Assembly (NCBI GenBank): GCA_003531115.1
Contig: DQHT01000129.1
Coordinates: forward strand, 11,879 to 17,850
Reading direction: 5' to 3'
DNA: 5,972 bases
Source of the DNA: Bacteroidota bacterium
GTDB lineage: Bacteria > Bacteroidota > Bacteroidia > UBA8524
Position 1 is the first letter of the stretch, and each line of letters starts with the position of its first letter. A model generated the notes under the pieces. It did no database searches and was not told where the DNA came from. It was given only the letters and a program-made list of their open reading frames with translations. Below are positions 1 through 5,972 of this stretch, one piece after another. Both the position numbers and the translations under genes were made by a program.

Positions 1-1499
1 GAAGCGGGAGATTGAATGGTGAGTTGGCTGGTAGCGGGGTTTGGAAATAGGAGAATTTCTGGTCCGGCAGGATCATTTAAACCATTCGGGTCGGGATAAT
101 AAATCGAAACAAGATTGCTTTTGATCGTATCGCCAGATCTCCAATGAATCTGATAATAATAGGTCTGTTTTACCTGAGGGGGATATTCCTTATACGTTTG
201 GTTTGGTGTTAAAAGAATCTGGGTGAGCTGATTGCTGTCAATTCCCCTCATGATCACAAAATAGCTCCCTTGTGGGATATCCCGGGTGGTCCAACTCAAG
301 GAAATTCGTCCTCCATCCAATACCCCTGAAAGTGTAATATCAGGATCGAGGAACTTCGCTTTGATGGTAATAGTTGGAGAAAAGAAGGTGTCAACACCGT
401 TAATGCCGCGAATAAAATAAGTATAACTGCTATCTGGAATAAGACCGTTGTCGGTATACAAGGTATCGCTCATCAGCAAACCTGCAATATCCTGAAGGGC
501 AGATCCGCCGGAAAAATAACGAAAAAGTCGGGCTTCCTGAAAGTTGCTGAATGAATAAAACCTGAAGTCGAGTTGTACGGCTCCATCTGCAACCGTTTTT
601 CCCTTTAACCCGATGCGGGGCAAATTTCGCGGGTCGGGAACCAACGTGAGATAGCGAATACCGGAATAAGCGGTCCCGTTGAGGTAACTGTTTACTTTTA
701 TCCCAACCTGAAAGACCCCCTGTTGCATAGGTCTGGCGATAAATAAACTTCCGGTATCGATCAGGATATGCTGAAGACCAGTGCCAAGTGGATTGTCTTT
801 TGAAAAGCCCGGTTTATAGGGTATCGTTTGTGGAATAACACGCGATGGAGAAACATACCCGATCGGCTTAAATTGAGCATCAGGATCCAAATAGACGGGA
901 GCCAGTTGATAACGTACGGAATCAAAACTGCCTTTGACTTCTGAAAAATGAATCCAGGTGCTGGCATGAGCTTGAGGGAAATATAGGGCAAGTGGCGATG
1001 AATGAACAGAATGGAACCCGGAGTCTATACCTGAAGGAATATGAAATTCGTGAAACACCCCGCTACTGCCAAACTGGTAAAGGTTGTTAAAAAGGATCCC
1101 ATAACAACAGGTATTGATCTGAAGCGCATAGCCTGTTCCATAATCGCGTTGAAGCCAGGCAGAAGCACGAAACGTGGATACACTAAAGCATCCGTTTACT
1201 ACCGTATCGCTCAGGTCTGGTAGCGCATCTGTTTTGATATAAGCCAATTGCAGTTCAGCCACTTTTGCGCCACCGGTGTTCCCATAGATCCCGAGCATCA
1301 GGTCGCTGGAAATTGACATGGGTGAGCCCGATATACAATCATTCAAAACCCTGACTTCGATCTCGACCTTATTTTGGGTGGCGGTATGATCAATTACCCG
1401 AAATTCATACGTGTAATTGAGCACATGGGTTGCCCGGATTCCAAATGAAGTGCATAATAACAGGAATAGAGACAGGATCAACTTTAATTTTCCATCCAT
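1..1499 (-). CDS. Secreted T9SS cargo protein with two FN3-like domains and a C-terminal sorting domain (3' end cut by window edge)
   Basis: An open frame of 499 complete codons runs from ATG at 1499 off the left edge with no internal stop. Residues 1-23 form a signal peptide (Lys4/Lys6, a Leu-rich core, then I-R-A before Thr24). The N-terminal region, about 24-290, starts A-T-H, has D54-C55, C104 and a C131-C132 pair, and contains FQVGIKVNSYLNG at 263-275. This pattern recalls the large Bacteroidota surface proteins that begin ATHIVGGE and carry a CCRN motif, but it is divergent, and the resemblance is from memory. Two FN3-like beta-sandwich repeats follow, about 294-382 and 384-474, each ending in Y-rich strands (SYTYFIRGING, TYYYQIHW). 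From about residue 481 the LLFPNPATSQLTI stretch is the start of a type A T9SS sorting domain, so about 60-70 residues are missing. The protein is predicted to cross the outer membrane by T9SS and to be attached to the surface or released. Its ligand or activity is unknown. The ATG at 1503 is out of frame and that reading stops early; the ATG at 1495 hits a stop after two codons. No Shine-Dalgarno is visible. It lies 53 nt downstream of the HtrA gene on the same strand. Confidence 0.88.
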   Translation of the reverse strand, partial: MDGKLKLILSLFLLLCTSFGIRATHVLNYTYEFRVIDHTATQNKVEIEVRVLNDCISGSPMSISSDLMLGIYGNTGGAKVAELQLAYIKTDALPDLSDTVVNGCFSVSTFRASAWLQRDYGTGYALQINTCCYGILFNNLYQFGSSGVFHEFHIPSGIDSGFHSVHSSPLALYFPQAHASTWIHFSEVKGSFDSVRYQLAPVYLDPDAQFKPIGYVSPSRVIPQTIPYKPGFSKDNPLGTGLQHILIDTGSLFIARPMQQGVFQVGIKVNSYLNGTAYSGIRYLTLVPDPRNLPRIGLKGKTVADGAVQLDFRFYSFSNFQEARLFRYFSGGSALQDIAGLLMSDTLYTDNGLIPDSSYTYFIRGINGVDTFFSPTITIKAKFLDPDITLSGVLDGGRISLSWTTRDIPQGSYFVIMRGIDSNQLTQILLTPNQTYKEYPPQVKQTYYYQIHWRSGDTIKSNLVSIYYPDPNGLNDPAGPEILLFPNPATSQLTIQSPA

Positions 1500-1552
1500 A
1501 CATACAATACGATTGGAAAATAAAAAGGTTGCCTGGCTACTGGGGGTTTGCT
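1500..1552 (-). other. Short intergenic gap between the HtrA and T9SS cargo genes
   Basis: These 53 bases separate the HtrA stop codon from the start of the T9SS cargo gene. On the minus strand they contain a C-rich stretch followed by CCTTTTTATTTTCC. No stable hairpin precedes the T run, so I do not call a terminator. TATTTTCC resembles the Bacteroidota -7 box TAnnTTTG but lacks its final TG, and there is no TTG at the proper distance upstream. Read-through from HtrA into the cargo gene is therefore the simplest reading, but this is inference. Confidence 0.4.
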
Positions 1553-2971
1553 CTAATAATAATAAAAACTCAACACCTGTTTGCTTCCGTTGGGGTGGAT
1601 GCCTTCGATGACAATACGTCCGCGGGTGCTTTCCAGCGCCTTGATAAAATCCTCTGTTTTGGTGTAGCTGGTATTGTTCAGTTTAACAAAAATAAACCCA
1701 TCCTGCAGGTTCATTTTTCGGATGATGCCGGATGAAATATTGCTGACCCTGAAGCCGCCTTCAATTCCATAACGGTCTCTTTCAACTTTGGAAATTTTTT
1801 CAAAATCAGCGCCCAAAACATCCGAATGCACCAGCGTACGTTTGAGCATTTCGGTATTGCCTTCGCGGTTCACCAGCGAGAGGGTAACTTCTTTCCCGTC
1901 GCTCAGGGTTAATTTTAACTTTTCACCCGGACGGTAATATGCAACTTGCTCATCAAAGGTGGCCTTGCTGTTCACTTCGGTTCCGTTCACCTTAAAAATG
2001 ACGGCACCTTCTTTAAGGTTGGCCTCTTTAGCAGGGCCGTCTCCGCTGACATAAGCCACATAAACGCCCTTATCCAAATTACCTGTTTTTTCCATTAACT
2101 CAGCGGTAATGTCAACCACTTCCATACCGGTAAAGGCCCGCTGTACCTCGCCAAACTCTTTCAGGTCCTTGATAATTTTGCTGACAATATTCACGGGTAT
2201 TGCAAATCCATACCCATTATAAGCCCCGGTTCGTGAGGCAATGGCCGTATTGATACCGATTAGCTCTCCTTTTTGATTCACCAGCGCACCCCCGGAGTTT
2301 CCCGGATTGATCGCGGCATCGGTTTGAATAAACGACTCAATGGGAAATTGGTTGTTCACCACGTTGATATTCCTTCCTTTGGCGCTTACGATACCGGCTG
2401 TTACTGTAGAAGTAAGATTAAAGGGATTTCCTACGGCCAAAACCCATTCACCAATTTGTACATTCTCCGAATTCCCGATGGCAATGGCCGGTAAACCTTT
2501 GGCATCGATCTTTAAAAGGGCCAGGTCGGTTGATGGATCGGTTCCCACCACCTTCGCCTGATAAACATAACGCTTGTTGTTGAGGACCACTTCGATGCTC
2601 GTAGCTCCCTGAACCACGTGGTTGTTGGTGGCGATATAGCCATCCTCACTCACGATCACTCCCGAACCGGAACCTGCCTGTTCCCCACGTTGGCCAAAAA
2701 GATCGAACCAGTCGTCCCAATAAGAGGAAACCTGCGCAGGTGAAATGGTTTTGATATACACTACGCTCGGCGTACTTTTTTTCGAAGCTTCGATAAACTC
2801 AACGGCGCTGCTGTTTCCCGGAGCAGAGGAAGCATTGATCAGGTGGGAAGGTGTTGAATCTTCAGCCGGAATTGTTGGGTCTCCGGCAGTATTCTTTGTT
2901 TCATCGAAAATCCATGAGCCGGCAAAACCAAATACCAGGCTGAAGCCGGCAAGAAAAACGTAATTTTTCAT
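1553..2971 (-). CDS. HtrA/DegP-family periplasmic serine protease with two PDZ domains
   Basis: This 472-residue protein has the full layout of a DegP/DegQ-like (DO family) protease, which degrades or refolds misfolded envelope proteins. Residues about 5-21 form a hydrophobic N-terminal segment. No clear signal-peptidase site follows it, so it may be a membrane anchor facing the periplasm. A Thr/Ser/Pro-rich linker (about 25-55) leads to the trypsin-like domain, about 57-270. The catalytic triad is visible: His118 in ATNNHVV, Asp149 in PSTDLALLKI and Ser226 in INPGNSGGAL. The loop before the His strand is Trp/Phe-rich (YWDDWFDLFGQRG, 84-96), as is usual for the family. PDZ1 covers about 275-370 (GVYVAYVSGDGPAKEANLKEG region). 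PDZ2, about 385-470, is recognisable but weak (GGFRVSNISSGIIRKMNLQDG). The protein has no cysteine, and its length is normal for Bacteroidota homologues. The start at 2971 is 3 nt after the stop of the DUF1573 gene, suggesting translational coupling; no Shine-Dalgarno is visible. Whether the best name is degP, degQ or htrA cannot be decided from the sequence. Confidence 0.95.
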   Translation of the reverse strand: MKNYVFLAGFSLVFGFAGSWIFDETKNTAGDPTIPAEDSTPSHLINASSAPGNSSAVEFIEASKKSTPSVVYIKTISPAQVSSYWDDWFDLFGQRGEQAGSGSGVIVSEDGYIATNNHVVQGATSIEVVLNNKRYVYQAKVVGTDPSTDLALLKIDAKGLPAIAIGNSENVQIGEWVLAVGNPFNLTSTVTAGIVSAKGRNINVVNNQFPIESFIQTDAAINPGNSGGALVNQKGELIGINTAIASRTGAYNGYGFAIPVNIVSKIIKDLKEFGEVQRAFTGMEVVDITAELMEKTGNLDKGVYVAYVSGDGPAKEANLKEGAVIFKVNGTEVNSKATFDEQVAYYRPGEKLKLTLSDGKEVTLSLVNREGNTEMLKRTLVHSDVLGADFEKISKVERDRYGIEGGFRVSNISSGIIRKMNLQDGFIFVKLNNTSYTKTEDFIKALESTRGRIVIEGIHPNGSKQVLSFYYY

Positions 2972-2974
2972 TGT

Positions 2975-4117
2975 CTATAACGCGTTCGGGTTTTCCACAA
3001 TAAACCCGTTCAAATACAATTTGGAAATTGGGTGAGCCGGATCGTTGGTAATAATCGTGATGACTTTCGTGTCTTCACCTGATCGTCCGGCTGTAGCAAA
3101 ATTTACTGTAATGATGGCCGAGTCTCCTGAAGGGATCTCCATCTTATCAGAACTGCTGGCCGTACATCCGCATGACGGCTGGATTTTACGGATGATCAGC
3201 GGATTTTTTCCTTTGTTAACAAGGGTATACGTCATTTTGACTGTATCGCCTTTGAGAATCCTGCCATAACTTTTTTCCTTTTCTTCAAACTGCACAACAG
3301 GATTTCTTCTGATCCTTCTTTTGGTTTGTTTCGGAAAACGTTCCAGAATATGAGCGTTGATGTTGAGCGGAACTTCGGGCACATAATAATCATCCGTAAC
3401 CAGATTCAGATAATGGATCATATCGCCCAGATCGTTCACCTGCCGGGCATCATACACAATTTCTATACTGCTTTCCTTACCGGGTTCAATGGTCAGATTG
3501 TCACTGTTCAGAATAATGTAGGCAGGCCTGCCTGTTATGCCTTTGATCTTGATAGTTTGTTCTCCTGCATTGTACATGCCGATACGAAAAGTGTCGACCT
3601 GGTCTTCATAAAGAAATCCAAAATCGTGGTACATGCTCGTTACCCGCAGGTTTCCCAGGTTGGTAGAATATTTGTCGAGCACCGTTTTTTCGCGGGGAAT
3701 GGTTTCGCCTTTGATGGTAAGAAAAACCTGATACGGCATTCCGTTATTATATACGAACAAGGCCTTTTCGAACTTCCCTTTTTGACCCGCCGGATTGTAA
3801 GTAACCGTGATCACGATCGAATCTCCACCGAAGAGGGTGTCTTTCGAATACTCCACATTCGTACACCCGCAACCTACCACCACATCGCTGATCACCAGCG
3901 GGTCTTTGGCAATATTATAGGCCACGAAAGTTCCGGTGCGGATTCCGTCTTCCTCCTTGATGGTGCCGAAATCAATGCTTCTGTTAACAAAGTAGAGAAA
4001 ACCTTTTTTCAGGCTATAGTTTTCGGAGAGATCGATCTGTGCAAAGGCAAAACCAATTTGCATCAAGACGAAAATTCCGGTGAATAGTAAACGTAAAGGG
4101 GGCGTGAACATGCTCAT
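2975..4117 (-). CDS. Secreted DUF1573-domain protein with three tandem Ig-like repeats
   Basis: This 380-residue protein has a signal peptide (residues 1-26, cleavage likely after AFA, before Gln27). It then shows three consecutive beta-sandwich units. Unit 1 (about 42-137) has IDFGTIKEEDG, the VGCGCT motif (Cys83, Cys85) and GDSIVITVTYNPAGQKGKF. Unit 3 (about 274-373) repeats the plan: SYGRILKGD, PSCGCT (Cys316, Cys318), then GDSAIITVNFATAGRSGED. These are two good DUF1573 matches (Pfam PF07610, ASH/MSP-like fold). Unit 2 (about 161-257) keeps the outline (HDFGFLYEDQ, IEPGKESSIEIVYDA), but GRPAYI stands where CGCT would be. A basic stretch, KQTKRRIRR (263-271), separates units 2 and 3. The four cysteines of the two motifs are the only ones in the protein. 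DUF1573 proteins are widespread in Bacteroidota and their molecular role is not established. Export to the periplasm or surface is inferred from the signal peptide. Translation may start at ATG 4117 or at the second in-frame ATG (4111, Met3). It is the first gene of the minus-strand block and lies 3 nt before htrA. Confidence 0.92.
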   Translation of the reverse strand: MSMFTPPLRLLFTGIFVLMQIGFAFAQIDLSENYSLKKGFLYFVNRSIDFGTIKEEDGIRTGTFVAYNIAKDPLVISDVVVGCGCTNVEYSKDTLFGGDSIVITVTYNPAGQKGKFEKALFVYNNGMPYQVFLTIKGETIPREKTVLDKYSTNLGNLRVTSMYHDFGFLYEDQVDTFRIGMYNAGEQTIKIKGITGRPAYIILNSDNLTIEPGKESSIEIVYDARQVNDLGDMIHYLNLVTDDYYVPEVPLNINAHILERFPKQTKRRIRRNPVVQFEEKEKSYGRILKGDTVKMTYTLVNKGKNPLIIRKIQPSCGCTASSSDKMEIPSGDSAIITVNFATAGRSGEDTKVITIITNDPAHPISKLYLNGFIVENPNAL

Positions 4118-4124
4118 GTGTTTT

Positions 4125-4133
4125 CAAAAAGTA
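4125..4133 (-). promoter_or_regulatory. Possible -7 promoter box for the DUF1573-htrA block
   Basis: On the minus strand these bases read TACTTTTTG, which fits the Bacteroidota -7 consensus TAnnTTTG with one extra T. The box ends 7 nt before the ATG at 4117. At the usual distance upstream I find no clear TTTG/TTG -33 element, only TCTGT. If the box is used, transcription would start about 4 nt before the start codon, giving an almost leaderless mRNA. It is the mirror image of the box in front of ruvB. Confidence 0.35.
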
Positions 4134-4161
4134 TTCCGAAGATCAGACATTTTACAGATGA

Positions 4162-4192
4162 TTGAAATGCTGCGGAGGTTGCATTACTTTTG
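4162..4192 (+). promoter_or_regulatory. Probable Bacteroidota-type promoter of ruvB-queG (TTG-N20-TACTTTTG)
   Basis: TACTTTTG at 4185-4192 matches the Bacteroidota -7 consensus TAnnTTTG at every fixed position. A TTG (4162-4164, in the context ATTG) lies 20 nt upstream, within the range expected for the -33 element. Counting from the box, transcription should begin at about 4196, at or one base before the GTG start of ruvB. The match is seen directly; promoter use is inferred. Confidence 0.5.
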
Positions 4193-4196
4193 AAAG

Positions 4197-5228
4197 GTGC
4201 GGAATGATTTGTTAAATGCTGACGAAGAGCCTCTGAACCCGGCCGAACGGGAAATCGAAAAGGCGCTGCGCCCGCTGGAGTTCGACGACTTCACGGGGCA
4301 GGATAAGATATTGGAAAACCTCCGGATCTTTGTGAAGGCGGCCAAATTGCGCGGAGAAGCGCTCGACCATGTGCTTTTACACGGACCTCCCGGACTGGGC
4401 AAAACCACCCTCTCTCATATCATTGCCAATGAACTGGCTGCAGGCATTAAAATGACTTCCGGACCGGTATTGGAAAAACCGGGTGATCTGGCAGGCTTGC
4501 TTACTAACCTCGAAGAAGGGGATGTTTTGTTTATAGATGAAATTCATCGTTTGAGTCCGGTTGTAGAGGAGTATTTGTATTCGGCTATGGAAGATTTTCG
4601 CATCGATATCATGCTGGAATCCGGTCCCAATGCCCGTTCTGTGCAGATCGCGTTAAACCCATTCACCCTTATTGGTGCCACAACAAGGTCCGGATTATTG
4701 ACCTCCCCACTTCGTGCCCGTTTTGGGATCAATGCCCGGCTTGAATATTATGACGCCAAATTATTGACCCGCATTGTGGAACGTTCTGCCGGAATTTTGA
4801 AGTCACCGGTTTTGGAGGATGCCGCCTTTGAGATCGCCCGAAGGAGCCGGGGAACACCGCGTATTGCCAATGCACTATTAAGAAGGACCCGCGATTTTGC
4901 CCAAATAAAAGGAGATGGAACGATTACCATCGAAATTGCCAAAATGGCACTCAAGGCTTTGAATGTTGATTCGCATGGTTTGGATGATATGGATAACCGT
5001 ATCCTCATGACCATCATCGAAAAATTTAAAGGCGGACCGGTAGGATTGACCACCATAGCCACGGCAGTAGGAGAGGAGTCGGGCACCATTGAAGAGGTTT
5101 ACGAACCATTCCTGATCCAGGAAGGCTATTTGGCCCGCACCCCACGCGGCAGGGAGGTCACGGAAAAAGCCTATAAACACCTGGGCAAACTTCGTAACCG
5201 GGGCAGTGATTTATTCGACCCGGCATGA
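4197..5228 (+). CDS. ruvB: Holliday junction branch migration ATPase RuvB
   Basis: This 343-residue protein has the normal length and layout of RuvB, the hexameric motor that works with RuvA to move Holliday junctions in recombination and repair. The family signature [13 protein letters not shown] is at 24-35. Walker A is GPPGLGKTT (63-71, Lys69) and Walker B is LFIDEIH (111-117, Asp114/Glu115). Sensor 1 lies in GATTRSG (160-166). The arginine finger is Arg173 in SPLRARFG, and sensor 2 is Arg222 in [13 protein letters not shown]. The C-terminal winged-helix domain (about 260-340) includes [16 protein letters not shown] and the family motif [15 protein letters not shown] (305-319). Translation from GTG 4197 follows an in-frame TGA at 4191-4193, so nothing further upstream is possible. 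The next in-frame ATG is Met86, inside the ATPase domain. A TTG at 4209 is an alternative start that would leave a short leader. The stop overlaps the start of queG in an ATGA arrangement, implying coupled translation. Confidence 0.98.
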   Translation: MRNDLLNADEEPLNPAEREIEKALRPLEFDDFTGQDKILENLRIFVKAAKLRGEALDHVLLHGPPGLGKTTLSHIIANELAAGIKMTSGPVLEKPGDLAGLLTNLEEGDVLFIDEIHRLSPVVEEYLYSAMEDFRIDIMLESGPNARSVQIALNPFTLIGATTRSGLLTSPLRARFGINARLEYYDAKLLTRIVERSAGILKSPVLEDAAFEIARRSRGTPRIANALLRRTRDFAQIKGDGTITIEIAKMALKALNVDSHGLDDMDNRILMTIIEKFKGGPVGLTTIATAVGEESGTIEEVYEPFLIQEGYLARTPRGREVTEKAYKHLGKLRNRGSDLFDPA

Positions 5229-5972
5229 ACCCCATCCATCGTCAGGCGCATAGCAGATGGATAAAAGAAGCCGCCCTTGAACTTGGATTTTCCTTTTGTG
5301 GCATCAGTGAGGCCCGTTTTCTTGAAGAAGAAGCCCCCCGTCTGGAATCCTGGCTTCAGGCCGGACATCACGGCGCCATGGGCTATATGGCCAATCATTT
5401 CGACAAACGCCTCGATCCCCGTTTACTGGTGCCCGGGGCGAAAAGTGTGGTGAGCTTACTCTATAATTACCATAACTCCGAGGTCCCTCTGGATCCGGAA
5501 GCTCCGAAAATTGCTTCTTATGCCTATGGAAGGGATTATCATAAGGTTGTAAAAAAGAAATTACTCCGGCTTATGGAGCAACTTGAGCAGAAAGTCGGAA
5601 AAGTGGAGGGCAGGGCTTTTGTTGATTCCGCACCGGTTATGGAAAGGCAATGGGCGGCTCAGGCGGGTTTGGGCTGGACCGGAAAAAATACTTTGCTGAT
5701 CAACAAACAACAAGGCTCCTGGTTTTTTCTCGCCGAACTGATCATCGACCTGGAACTGGAAGCCGATGCACCGATCAAAGATTATTGTGGCACCTGTACC
5801 GCCTGTATCGATGCCTGTCCGACCGATGCGATCACTCCCTATTCCGTGGCGGCCGAAAAATGTATTTCTTACCTGACCATTGAGTTAAAGGACGATATCC
5901 CGGAAGAATTTAAGGGAAAGATGGAGTCCTGGGCCTTTGGCTGCGACATCTGCCAGCAGGTTTGTCCCTGGA
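5225..5972 (+). CDS. queG: Epoxyqueuosine reductase QueG (3' end cut by window edge)
   Basis: The frame runs from ATG 5225 through 249 complete codons to the right edge. QueG reduces epoxyqueuosine to queuosine at the wobble base of tRNAs with GUN anticodons, using cobalamin and two [4Fe-4S] clusters, in the cytoplasm. The N-terminal cobalamin-binding part shows the family stretch [19 protein letters not shown] and then [19 protein letters not shown] holds Asp134, which aligns with the aspartate proposed as the catalytic acid, followed by [13 protein letters not shown]. The ferredoxin-like part has [12 protein letters not shown] (Cys188, 191, 194, 198), [10 protein letters not shown] (Cys213) and [12 protein letters not shown] (Cys240, 243, 247), so all eight cluster cysteines are present before the cut. 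About 60 residues at the C terminus are probably missing. The ATG overlaps the ruvB stop by 4 nt (ATGA), so the two genes almost certainly share a transcript. No Shine-Dalgarno is needed or seen. Confidence 0.97.
   Translation, partial: MNPIHRQAHSRWIKEAALELGFSFCGISEARFLEEEAPRLESWLQAGHHGAMGYMANHFDKRLDPRLLVPGAKSVVSLLYNYHNSEVPLDPEAPKIASYAYGRDYHKVVKKKLLRLMEQLEQKVGKVEGRAFVDSAPVMERQWAAQAGLGWTGKNTLLINKQQGSWFFLAELIIDLELEADAPIKDYCGTCTACIDACPTDAITPYSVAAEKCISYLTIELKDDIPEEFKGKMESWAFGCDICQQVCPW

Larger units (their letters stand above)
4121..4196. repeat. Imperfect inverted repeat spanning the divergent intergenic region
   Basis: The left arm TTTTCAAAAAGTA (4121-4133) and the right arm TACTTTTGAAAG (4185-4196) are reverse complements apart from one extra A in the left arm and one T/C difference at its outer end. 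The arms are 51 nt apart, so they are better read as mirrored sites for a DNA-binding factor, or mirrored -7 promoter boxes, than as a hairpin. Each arm sits directly in front of the start codon of its own gene. Confidence 0.55.

Noticed and set aside
761..991. A 76-codon minus-strand frame within the T9SS cargo gene
   Set aside because: It is in another frame of the same strand; the cargo frame is continuous across it and carries the signal peptide, FN3-like repeats and sorting motif.
1430..1499. Lipoprotein signal in the cargo protein (LLLC at residues 13-16)
   Set aside because: The residue before Cys16 is Leu, whereas a lipobox needs Gly, Ala or Ser there. A standard cleavage after Ala23 fits better.
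1500..1552. T run (CCTTTTTATTTTCC) as a terminator after htrA
   Set aside because: No stable inverted repeat precedes the T stretch, so intrinsic termination is not supported.
1553..1566. Repeated TAT codons at the end of htrA (FYYY then stop) as a sign of slippage or truncation
   Set aside because: The repeat unit is a triplet, so copy-number change would not shift the frame, and PDZ2 is essentially complete before it.
3326..4087. A 253-codon plus-strand open frame antisense to the DUF1573 gene
   Set aside because: It lies wholly within the minus-strand DUF1573 gene, whose product has a signal peptide and two clear domain motifs. The antisense translation has no recognisable domain or low-complexity signature of a real protein, so it is a shadow frame.
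5650..5883. A 77-codon plus-strand frame inside queG
   Set aside because: It is in a different frame from QueG, whose motifs and eight cluster cysteines run straight through the region.

Overview
The window looks like chromosomal DNA from a member of the Bacteroidota, probably of the Chitinophagales/Saprospirales type, although the exact lineage is a guess. Four things point there. The leftmost gene carries a type IX secretion (T9SS) sorting signal of the form FPNPATSQLTI. The intergenic region has a Bacteroidota-type -7 promoter element (TAnnTTTG). Shine-Dalgarno sequences are essentially absent ahead of the starts. There is also a two-domain DUF1573 protein next to an HtrA protease.

Layout: there are five genes in two divergent blocks. 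The minus-strand block reads right to left from about 4117. It starts with a secreted DUF1573 protein (4117-2975). An HtrA/DegP-type serine protease follows after only 3 nt (2971-1553). After 53 nt comes a large secreted T9SS cargo protein (1499 to the left edge, cut inside its sorting domain). The plus-strand block starts at 4197 with ruvB (to 5228). Its stop overlaps the start of queG (ATGA, 5225 onward), which is cut by the right edge just after its last iron-sulfur cysteine. The first 1499 bases and the last 748 bases are solid coding sequence open to the window edges.

Function: the minus-strand genes all encode envelope or secreted products: an Ig-like periplasmic or surface protein, a periplasmic protease/chaperone, and an adhesin-like secreted protein. 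They could form one transcription unit, but a shared role is inference. The plus-strand genes are housekeeping: Holliday-junction branch migration, and the last step of queuosine synthesis in tRNA.

The 79-bp divergent intergenic region (4118-4196) is the most structured non-coding part. It has near-identical TACTTTT(T)G boxes in mirror image, each only a few bases from the annotated start of its gene. I see no mobile element, CRISPR array, RNA gene or convincing terminator. I also see no clear evidence of a new multi-gene system. The most unusual items are the mirrored promoter boxes with possibly leaderless starts, the divergent N-terminal domain of the T9SS cargo, and the cysteine-less middle domain of the DUF1573 protein.
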